Assembly: GCF_013778455.1 (NCBI RefSeq)
Contig: NZ_JACEHE010000051.1
Coordinates: 1-40,221 of the forward strand
From: Streptomyces himalayensis subsp. himalayensis
GTDB lineage: Bacteria; Actinomycetota; Actinomycetes; Streptomycetales; Streptomycetaceae
DNA: 40,221 bases
Direction: 5' to 3'
Part shown: piece after piece, positions 9,400 through 15,819 of the stretch
Layout: each line of letters begins with the position of its first letter
Numbering within the stretch: the first letter of the stretch is position 1
Notes under the pieces: generated by a model
What the model was told of the DNA's origin: nothing
What the model saw: only the letters and a program-made list of their open reading frames with translations
Database searches by the model: none
Translations under genes and position numbers: made by a program

Positions 9400-10764
9400 T
9401 CAGTTTCTGATGATCGCCAGGGCCTCGTCGCGGATCTTCGTCATCGTGGCCACGTCCCGGGCCTCCGCGTTCAGGCGGAGGAGGGGCTCGGTGTTGGACG
9501 GGCGGACGTTGAACCACCAGTCGGCCGAGGTGACGGTCAGGCCGTCGAGTTCGTCGAGCGTGACGCCGTCCCGGCCGGCGTAGGCCGCCTTGATCGCCGC
9601 CAGGCGGGCCGCCTGGTCGTCGACCGTGGAGTTGATCTCGCCGGAGCCCGCATAGCGGTCGTACTGGGCGACGAGCTCCGACAGCGGGCCGTCCTGGCCG
9701 CCGAGCGCGGCCAGCACGTGCAGCGCGGCGAGCATGCCGGTGTCCGCGTTCCAGAAGTCGCGGAAGTAGTAGTGCGCGGAGTGCTCACCGCCGAAGATCG
9801 CACCTGTCTCGGCCATCTGCTGCTTGATGAAGGAGTGGCCGACGCGCGTACGCACCGGCGTGCCGCCGTTCTCGCGGACGACCTCGGGGACCGACCAGGA
9901 CGTGATCAGGTTGTGGATGACGGTGCCCGTGCCGCCGTTCCGCCCGAGCTCGCGGGAGGCGACCAGGGCCGTGATCGCCGACGGCGGGACCGGGTCACCG
10001 CCCGCGTCGACGACGAAGCACCGGTCCGCGTCGCCGTCGAACGCGAGGCCGATGTCCGCGCCCTCCTCACGCACGCGCTTCTGCAGGTCCACGAGGTTCG
10101 CCGGGTCGAGCGGGTTCGCTTCGTGGTTGGGGAACGTGCCGTCCAGCTCGAAGTACATCGGCACCAGGTCGATCGGGAGGCTGGCGAACACGGTCGGAAC
10201 GGTGTGGCCGCCCATGCCGTTTCCCGCGTCGACGACGACCTTCAGCGGGCGGATCGAGGTCAGGTCGACGAGCGAGCGGAGGTAGGCCGCGTAGTCCTCG
10301 AGGGTGTCCCGCCCTGTGATCGAACCGGGCGTGGCGACCGGCTCGGGCGCGCCGGATTCGCTCCACTCCTCGACGAGGGCGCGGATCTCGGCCAGCCCCG
10401 TGTCCTGGCCGACGGGTGCAGCGCCCTGCCGGCACAGCTTGATGCCGTTGTACTGAGCGGGGTTGTGCGAGGCCGTGAACATCGCGCCCGCCAGGTTCAG
10501 CGCCCCCGAGGCGTAGTACAGCTGGTCCGTCGAGCACAGGCCGATCTCCGTGACGTCGACGCCGCGGGATGCGGCGCCGCGCGCGAAGGCACGCGACAGT
10601 CCCGGGGAAGAGGGCCGCATGTCGTGCCCGGTCACGATCGCGGCAGCGCCGGTGACCTGCGCGAAGGCGGCACCGAACAGCTCGGCCAGCGACTCGTCCC
10701 ACTGATCCGGGACCACCCCGCGTACGTCGTACGCCTTCACGATCTGCGACAGATCAGCAGTCAC
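9400..10764 (-). CDS. manB: Phosphomannomutase / phosphoglucomutase (ManB)
   Basis: The 454-residue cytosolic enzyme of the alpha-D-phosphohexomutase family converts mannose 6-phosphate to mannose 1-phosphate. The four family motifs are intact: the phosphoserine loop TASHNPAQYNGIK (Ser99), the Mg2+ loop FDGDADR (Asp243, 245, 247), the sugar-binding GEHSAHYYF, and the phosphate-binding RPSNTEP near the C-terminus. The start is GTG at 10764 with GGGAGAGG about 7 bases upstream. It stands first in the manB - Trm112 - SIS - manA run and matches Rv3257c in position. The next gene upstream is the lactate permease, 128 bp away on the same strand, so read-through is possible. Confidence 0.96.
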   Translation of the reverse strand: MTADLSQIVKAYDVRGVVPDQWDESLAELFGAAFAQVTGAAAIVTGHDMRPSSPGLSRAFARGAASRGVDVTEIGLCSTDQLYYASGALNLAGAMFTASHNPAQYNGIKLCRQGAAPVGQDTGLAEIRALVEEWSESGAPEPVATPGSITGRDTLEDYAAYLRSLVDLTSIRPLKVVVDAGNGMGGHTVPTVFASLPIDLVPMYFELDGTFPNHEANPLDPANLVDLQKRVREEGADIGLAFDGDADRCFVVDAGGDPVPPSAITALVASRELGRNGGTGTVIHNLITSWSVPEVVRENGGTPVRTRVGHSFIKQQMAETGAIFGGEHSAHYYFRDFWNADTGMLAALHVLAALGGQDGPLSELVAQYDRYAGSGEINSTVDDQAARLAAIKAAYAGRDGVTLDELDGLTVTSADWWFNVRPSNTEPLLRLNAEARDVATMTKIRDEALAIIRN

Positions 10765-10892
10765 GGCCGTCCTCTCCCGAAGTCCTCACCAGTCTCATTA
10801 GTCGCCCAAAACTACCTGCATGCACTGACAACGGGGACATGAGCCTGCCGCAGAACACCGGAGACGGACCCGTGACCGCCCACCTCGTGCTG

Positions 10893-12509
10893 TCAGGGCA
10901 GCATCCAGCCCAGCACCGCCGTACTCTGCCCCACCACGATCAGGCACATGACCAGCAGCAACCCGATGCTCCAGGGCAGCACCTTGCGCAGCAGATCGCC
11001 CTCCTTGCCCGCGAGGCCGACGGCGGCGCACGCGATCGTCAGGTTCTGCGGCGAGATCATCTTGCCCAGCACCCCGCCCGAGCTGTTGGCCGCCGCGAGG
11101 AGTTCCGGCGAGAGCCCGGACTGCTGCGCCGCGGTGACCTGAAGCGCGCCGAAGAGAGCGTTGGCGGAGGTGTCGGAGCCGGAGACGGCGACGCCGAACC
11201 AGCCCAGGACGGGCGACAGGAACGCGAGACCCGCGCCTGCCGCGGCCACGAAGTGGCCGATGGTAGCGGCCTGTCCGGACAGGTTCATGACATACGCAAG
11301 GGCCAGGACGGACGTCACGGTGAGGATCGCGAACCTCAGCTCGTACACCGTCGCCGCCCACTCGCGCAGCGCCACGCGCGCGTGCACGCGGAGAACGGCG
11401 GCGGTGCCGAGGCCGGCCAGCAGCACGAGCGTGCCGCCGGTGGACAGCAGCGGCAGCGAGAAGACGTTCTGGCCGACCGCCTCCCCGTCCGGACCGGCGA
11501 CGTTCAGGAACGGCCAGTCGAAGGTGCGGGTCGCCTGTGCGAGCACCTCCTTGACGGCCGGGATCTGGGCTACCGAGAAGACGGCCACGATCAGCGCGTA
11601 CGGGGCGTATGCGCGCAGCACCTCGGGCCGCGGATCGTCCTCGTCGAGCTCGTCGCTGCGTACGCCGGTGAGGACCGCGGCCCGTACGGGTTCCTCGGCG
11701 GGCTTGCGCGCCCCCGGCAGCGCCACCAGCGCGCCGGCTCCCGCCAGCGCGGCCCCGATGTCGGCGAGCTGCGCGGAGACGTAGTTGGACGCGGCGAACT
11801 GCGCGACGGCGAAGGCCACGCCGCAGACGAGGGCGGGCACCCAGGTCTCGCGCAGCCCGCGCCGCCCGTCCACCAGGCCGACGAGCACGAGCGGCACGAC
11901 GAGGGCGAGCAGGGGGGTCTGGCGGCCCACCACCGAGGCGACCGTGTCCAGCGGCAGCCCGGTCACCTCTGCGAGCGTCACCACCGGGGTCCCCATGGCG
12001 CCGAAGGCGACGGGCGCGGTGTTGGCGACCAGCGCGACGACGGCCGCCCGTACCGGCTCGAAGCCGAGCGCGACCAGCATGACGGAGCAGATCGCCACGG
12101 GAGCACCGAAGCCGGCGAGCGCCTCCAGCAGCGCCCCGAAGCAGAAGGCGACCACCAGCGCCTGGATGCGCGGATCGTCGGAGAGCCGCCCGAACGAGCG
12201 GCGCAGGATGTCGAAGTGCCGCGTGCGGACCGTCATCCGGTAGACCCACAGGGCGTTGATGACGATCCACAGAATGGGGAAGAGGCCGAAGACGGCGCCC
12301 TGGGCGGCGCCCGCGAACGTCTGGCCGAGCGGCATTCCGTAAGCGAGCCAGGCGACCAGCGCCGCGACGGTCAGGCCGATGAGCCCCGCAAGGTGCGCCT
12401 TCATACGGACGACGCCGAGGAGAACGAGAACGGTGATGAGGGGAAGAGTCGCGACGAGCGCGGACAGGCCGAGCGAATCGGCAACAGGCTCCAGTTGCTG
12501 GACGAACAC
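10893..12509 (-). CDS. L-lactate permease (LctP family)
   Basis: The 538-residue polytopic membrane protein has 12 or more hydrophobic segments and takes up lactate (or glycolate) with protons. The family pattern is clear: ALLEALAGFGAPVAIC near the N-terminal third, then VANTAPVAFGAMGTPV and GSDTSANALFGALQ. The N-terminal SGG..GKMISPQNLTIA-type signature appears as NSSGGVLGKMISPQNL near the C-terminus. I chose GTG at 12509 because GGAGG sits 6 bases upstream; the 14 extra codons open to an upstream ATG lack a ribosome site. No lactate dehydrogenase is adjacent, so it stands apart from the mannose genes. The upstream region has a promoter, a palindrome at the ribosome site and two tandem-repeat arrays. 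Confidence 0.92.
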   Translation of the reverse strand: MFVQQLEPVADSLGLSALVATLPLITVLVLLGVVRMKAHLAGLIGLTVAALVAWLAYGMPLGQTFAGAAQGAVFGLFPILWIVINALWVYRMTVRTRHFDILRRSFGRLSDDPRIQALVVAFCFGALLEALAGFGAPVAICSVMLVALGFEPVRAAVVALVANTAPVAFGAMGTPVVTLAEVTGLPLDTVASVVGRQTPLLALVVPLVLVGLVDGRRGLRETWVPALVCGVAFAVAQFAASNYVSAQLADIGAALAGAGALVALPGARKPAEEPVRAAVLTGVRSDELDEDDPRPEVLRAYAPYALIVAVFSVAQIPAVKEVLAQATRTFDWPFLNVAGPDGEAVGQNVFSLPLLSTGGTLVLLAGLGTAAVLRVHARVALREWAATVYELRFAILTVTSVLALAYVMNLSGQAATIGHFVAAAGAGLAFLSPVLGWFGVAVSGSDTSANALFGALQVTAAQQSGLSPELLAAANSSGGVLGKMISPQNLTIACAAVGLAGKEGDLLRKVLPWSIGLLLVMCLIVVGQSTAVLGWMLP

Positions 12510-12523
12510 GAGGTGCCTCCAGA

Positions 12524-12538
12524 TTCCGTGATGCGGAA
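12524..12538. promoter_or_regulatory. Candidate operator upstream of lactate permease
   Basis: The perfect inverted repeat TTCCG-TGATG-CGGAA lies only 4 bp upstream of the permease's GGAGG ribosome site and downstream of its candidate promoter. That is a good place for a repressor. No regulator gene is adjacent, so the binding protein is unknown. Confidence 0.4.
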
Positions 12539-12561
12539 AACTATTTCTCACGGGCGGAGGA

Positions 12562-12591
12562 ATGGTCGTGTCCGCGGCAACGCCACGTCAA
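12562..12591 (-). promoter_or_regulatory. Candidate promoter of lactate permease
   Basis: On the minus strand TTGACG (12586-12591), an 18-bp spacer and GACCAT (12562-12567). This gives a leader of about 45-50 bases containing the TTCCG/CGGAA palindrome. The -35 is good and the -10 is weak. Confidence 0.4.
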
Positions 12592-12610
12592 TGGGTCGTG
12601 CTGCGGTGAA

Positions 12611-12700
12611 GTTGTGCAGGTGACCGCGTACAGCGAGGGAGTCGTGCAGGTGACCTCGTACAACGGGGAAGTCGTGCAGATGACCTCGTACAGCGGGAAC
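12611..12700. repeat. Tandem repeat, three 30-bp units
   Basis: Units at 12611-12640, 12641-12670 and 12671-12700 share GTCGTGCAGGTGACCTCGTA with a few substitutions, followed by a more variable ten bases. The array starts about 20 bp upstream of the permease -35. The period is a multiple of three, but the only open frame across it shows no other sign of coding. Confidence 0.85.
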
Positions 12701-12725
12701 TGAAGCCCCACGAGGGTGACTTGGC

Positions 12726-12797
12726 GTCGATCAGGAGACCGAGGCGCCAGTCGATCAGGAGACCGAGGGGTCAGTCGATCGAGAGACCGAGGCGTCA
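12726..12797. repeat. Tandem repeat, three 24-bp units
   Basis: Units at 12726-12749, 12750-12773 and 12774-12797 share GTCGATCAGGAGACCGAGG. The last unit ends exactly on the DUF3499 stop codon. It is a different sequence from the neighbouring 30-bp array. Confidence 0.85.
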
Positions 12798-13175
12798 GGA
12801 GTCCGGCGAGCGCAGCACCCGCAGATGACCGCGGCGCCCGACCTCTCTCGGGTCGGCGGTCCGCGCGCCCGCGCCGCCCCCGGCCTCCGCGGCGCGCTCC
12901 TGCGGGCGGGCCGCCTCGCGCACCGCGTTGGCGAGCGCCTCGAGGTCGTCGCCGGTGGGGCGGGCCGGACCTGAGGCGTCGGCAAGCCGGACGACCTCCC
13001 AGCCGCGCGGCGCGGTCAGCCGCTCGGAGTGTTCGGCGCACAGGTCGTAGCAATGGGGTTCGGCGTAGGTCGCGAGGGGGCCGAGGACCGCGGTCGAGTC
13101 GGCGTAGACGTACGTCAGCGTCGCGACGGCGGGACGGCCGCAAGCGGTGCGCGAACAGCGACGTACAGGGCTCAC
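12795..13175 (-). CDS. DUF3499 family protein (Rv3258c-like)
   Basis: The 126-residue actinobacterial protein is of unknown function. The N-terminus has CSRTAC and then, after a beta-rich stretch (ATLTYVYADSTAVLGPL), HCYDLCAEH. The four Cys and flanking His residues look like a structural zinc site. The middle (EALANAVREAARPQERAAE) is probably helical, and the last residues RRGHLRVLRSPDS are typical of the family. The start is GTG at 13175; no ribosome site precedes it, so it may be leaderless or start elsewhere. It is divergent from the metallopeptidase-like gene, exactly as Rv3258c and Rv3259 are. A CRP-like palindrome lies about 70 bp upstream. Confidence 0.88.
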   Translation of the reverse strand: MSPVRRCSRTACGRPAVATLTYVYADSTAVLGPLATYAEPHCYDLCAEHSERLTAPRGWEVVRLADASGPARPTGDDLEALANAVREAARPQERAAEAGGGAGARTADPREVGRRGHLRVLRSPDS

Positions 13176-13643
13176 GACGTTGGACGGTACCGCACTCTTG
13201 AGCGGGCCGCGACGACTCTCCCCGAGGTCACTCCACCGTGTCGTGGCGTGATCCTTATCACGCGCGTCTCCAAGGGCTCGCCGCTGACCTGCACAGACCG
13301 TCGCATGCCGACGAAGCGGCCGACTTACGTGCAGTCACCATCTGGTGCGAATCCCGTCATACGCCACGACATCGGCGGACTCGGAAGGATGTGGAATCGA
13401 TCCCGAGCTTGGCTGGAATGGTCATCGAACGACATGCCGTGGTCTGCCACGAGTCGGTGATCCGCGGCAGCGCGGGCGGCCGCACACGACCGGTCTGGAT
13501 TTCTCAATAGCCATGCGGGTGATGTGCAGCCCTAGCCATACGGGTGAGCTACGGCCATGCGGGTGGCCGCCGAGATCGGTGAGCCGCCGGGATCCCTGGT
13601 CCGGTGGCGCGTGGGCGGCGGCCACAGAGGGCCGCGCGAGGAC
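13176..13643. other. Intergenic region between divergent DUF3499 and metallopeptidase-like genes
   Basis: The region is about 470 bp and I see no convincing gene in it. It contains a CRP-like 18-bp inverted repeat (13246-13263). It also holds three copies of a GCCATGCGGGTG-type direct repeat at 13510-13521, 13535-13546 and 13554-13565, close to the plus-strand gene. Base composition is a little lower in GC than the genes around it. Confidence 0.6.
13246..13263. promoter_or_regulatory. CRP-like inverted repeat
   Basis: GCGTGAT-CCTT-ATCACGC is a perfect 7-bp inverted repeat. Its half sites give GTGA-N6-TCAC, close to the sites bound by CRP-family regulators. The centre is about 80 bp upstream of the DUF3499 start and 400 bp upstream of the divergent gene. 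Confidence 0.45.
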
Positions 13644-13649
13644 TACGCT
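13644..13649 (+). promoter_or_regulatory. -10 of a leaderless promoter for the metallopeptidase-like gene
   Basis: TACGCT is followed by six bases and then the GTG at 13656, so transcription would begin at the start codon. No ribosome site is present. The -35 region is not recognisable. Confidence 0.45.
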
Positions 13650-13655
13650 TCATCG

Positions 13656-14141
13656 GTGATGGACAGCCCCGTACCGCCTCGCGCCGCAGACCCCAGGCCA
13701 GAGCCCAGGCCCCGCCGCCGTGACCGCCACGGCAGGGGTATGCGCGGCCCCGTCGCGCCGCCGCAGGTACCGCTCGCCGCGAGCCGCGCCGAGGCCTTCG
13801 CGGACCTGGTCCAGGACTCCGTCGAGCGGCTGGAGCGCCGCTGGCCGCAGCTCGCCGACATCGACTTCCTCGTGGTCGAGGTGCCGAGGCTCGACGGCGG
13901 GGGCGCGGCCGCCGGCCCTGATCTGGTGGCCTGGGGCGATGATGCGGTGCCTCTGGGCGGCACGATCCCGGCGCGCGAGGGCCGTCCCGCACGCGTCGTC
14001 GTCTACCGCCGCCCGGTCGAGATCCGCACCAAGGGTCGCGACGAGCGCGCCGCCCTTGTGCACGAGATCGTCGTCGAGCAGGTCGCCGAGCTGCTGGGCC
14101 TGACCCCGGAGACGGTGGATCCGCGGTACGGGGAGGACTGA
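13656..14141 (+). CDS. Metallopeptidase-like (zincin-like, Rv3259-type) protein
   Basis: The protein has 161 residues if it starts at the leaderless GTG (13656), or 160 from the adjacent ATG (13659). After a basic, Pro/Arg-rich N-terminus (1-40) the conserved part runs from PLAASRAEAFADLVQDSVE through DIDFLVVEVP and ARVVVYRRPVE to ALVHEIVVEQVAELLGL. The last motif sits where PF06262-type proteins have the zinc motif His-Glu-x-x-His, but the second His is missing (HEIVV). Peptidase activity is therefore doubtful. It is divergent from DUF3499 as in M. tuberculosis. The product is probably cytosolic, with no signal peptide. Confidence 0.8.
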   Translation: MMDSPVPPRAADPRPEPRPRRRDRHGRGMRGPVAPPQVPLAASRAEAFADLVQDSVERLERRWPQLADIDFLVVEVPRLDGGGAAAGPDLVAWGDDAVPLGGTIPAREGRPARVVVYRRPVEIRTKGRDERAALVHEIVVEQVAELLGLTPETVDPRYGED

Positions 14142-14328
14142 CACGGCCGTCGGGCCGCTGTTCAGAGGCACGACAGCGAGTGAGCCGAAGGAGCGCGACG
14201 GTGTCGAGAGGCCGACCGCGCGGAGGCCCCGACGAAGGAGGGGCTGAGCACGGGCGGGCTGAGCACGGGCGGCCTATCGACACCGGCTGGGGCGCTCCGG
14301 AGGCGAACCGAGCTCCAAAAAGGGAGGC
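14142..14328. other. Convergent intergenic region, possible weak terminator
   Basis: It contains a short direct duplication GGCTGAGCACGGGCG (two copies, about 14240-14270) and, next to the DUF5719 stop, CTCC-N6-GGAG on a T-rich loop read on the minus strand (about 14313-14330). That could end the glycosyltransferase-DUF5719 transcript. Confidence 0.35.
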
Positions 14329-15819
14329 TCACTTCTGCAGCACGGAGAGGTCCTGGTCGGCCGTCGGCACCGCGACCGTCCCCCGGTCGTCCGGCAGCGT
14401 CTGCACCGTGAACATCGGGATGCCGTCCTGCGGCAGCTCCAGCATCCGCGAGGCGTAGACAGGGCCGCCGGACACCGGCTCCACCGTCAGCGCGTACGCC
14501 CCCTTCAGGCCGCCCGGCACCGGCGGCGGCTTCAGTGCCGTCGTCGTACCGCCCTTGACCGTGTACGTCTTCGTCACCGCCGTACCGCCCTCGGTGCCCG
14601 CCGACGCCGTGACCCTGACCTTCGCGGACTTCCCCGGGGCGACCAGGGCGAGTGTCGAGCCCTTGGCGCGGTTGTCGGCGGCCGTCGCGCGTGTGCCGAC
14701 CGGACGCGTCGCCGGTATGAACGCGGTCTCCTGCCTGCTGCCCTTGCCGCGGACGACTCTCACGGCGGCCACGACCGGCGCAGAGTCCTCCGTGGGCGTG
14801 AGGACCAGCGAGCCCGCCTCGCCCTTGGTGACGTCGCCCAGATCGACGGCGGCCGTCATGCCGGACTTGACGTGCAGCGTCTCGTGCCCCGCGGGGGTGA
14901 TCAGGCCGTTGGGCGACGCCAGCTGCACCTTCAGGTCGGCGTCGTCCTCGCCGGTGGCGAAGGCGACCAGGCGCACGGACGTCGCGTCCTCGGGGATGCC
15001 CGGCAGCACCAGACTGCCCGCTGGATCGGTGGAGGCGGGCAGCCAGTCCGTACCCAGCTTGCCGTCGGCGGCCTGCACGGCGGCCGCGACCCGGCCGCTG
15101 CGCACGGTCACGTGCACGGTCAGGTTGGTCTGCGGTTCGTCGGTGAGCGTGGACAGCAGCACCGGCACGCTGGAGTGCGGCGGCACCTGGATGCCCTCGG
15201 CCACTTCGGACTTGAGGGCGCCCTCCTTGCCGTAGAGCTCGACGTCGACGACGGCGGCCGAGTCGTCCGGGTTGGTCAGATGGACGTAGTCGGTGCGCTC
15301 CTCGGCGGTGCTGGCGCCCGGGAACCAGAAGTCGGTGTCCGGAGCGGTGCAGTTGACGCCGAGGACGCCCCGGGTGCTGCCCGCCGGGATCTCGGTGGTC
15401 TGCTGAACCGTCCAGCCGGGCGCCAGGTTCCCCTCTGCGGTGCCGACCAGAGCGGGCGCCTCCGCGCCCGAGGAATCGCCGGAGACCGGCTTGCCCGGCT
15501 CCTTCGGCGACAGCACGGGCTTGTCGCCCTTGTCCTTGTCCTTGGCGTCGTCCTCCGACTCCCTCGTCGCCGCGGTCACTTCCGCCTTGCCGGTGCTGCC
15601 GGAGTCCTTCGAGGCGGGCGTGTACGAGGTGTACGAGGTCTCGGCGAGATCCGAGGTGCTGGGCGCCGGGCAGAGCAGCGTGGAGCGCTCGACGGGCAGC
15701 TGAGCGGCCGCCTTCGCCTCGCTGCCGCCCGTGCCGTCCGGCGCGGTGAGAGTGGCGAACCCGGTGACGGCGGCGAGCGCGGTCACGGCGGCGATCAGGG
15801 AAACGGTGGTGCGGTTCAC
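14329..15819 (-). CDS. DUF5719 family secreted or membrane-anchored protein
   Basis: The 496-residue protein has an N-terminal hydrophobic segment (residues 7-25, SLIAAVTALAAVTGFATL) that is a signal peptide or single anchor. Residues 50-120 are a Ser/Thr/Lys/Asp-rich linker. The rest is beta-rich, with repeated strand-turn patterns (DYVHLTNPDDSAAVVDVELYG, SVPVLLSTL, VAAAVQAADGKLGTDWLP) typical of DUF5719. Two Cys (near 50 and 160) could form an extracellular disulfide. The GTG start at 15819 overlaps the upstream glycosyltransferase's TGA (GTGA), so the two are translationally coupled. That implies an extracytoplasmic partner for that membrane glycosyltransferase. The function is unknown. 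Confidence 0.85.
   Translation of the reverse strand: MNRTTVSLIAAVTALAAVTGFATLTAPDGTGGSEAKAAAQLPVERSTLLCPAPSTSDLAETSYTSYTPASKDSGSTGKAEVTAATRESEDDAKDKDKGDKPVLSPKEPGKPVSGDSSGAEAPALVGTAEGNLAPGWTVQQTTEIPAGSTRGVLGVNCTAPDTDFWFPGASTAEERTDYVHLTNPDDSAAVVDVELYGKEGALKSEVAEGIQVPPHSSVPVLLSTLTDEPQTNLTVHVTVRSGRVAAAVQAADGKLGTDWLPASTDPAGSLVLPGIPEDATSVRLVAFATGEDDADLKVQLASPNGLITPAGHETLHVKSGMTAAVDLGDVTKGEAGSLVLTPTEDSAPVVAAVRVVRGKGSRQETAFIPATRPVGTRATAADNRAKGSTLALVAPGKSAKVRVTASAGTEGGTAVTKTYTVKGGTTTALKPPPVPGGLKGAYALTVEPVSGGPVYASRMLELPQDGIPMFTVQTLPDDRGTVAVPTADQDLSVLQK

Noticed and set aside
12541..13143. Minus-strand ORF containing PLYEVTCTTS repeats
   Set aside because: The peptide repeats come from the 30-bp DNA repeat; the rest of the frame is the shadow of DUF3499, and there is no ribosome site.
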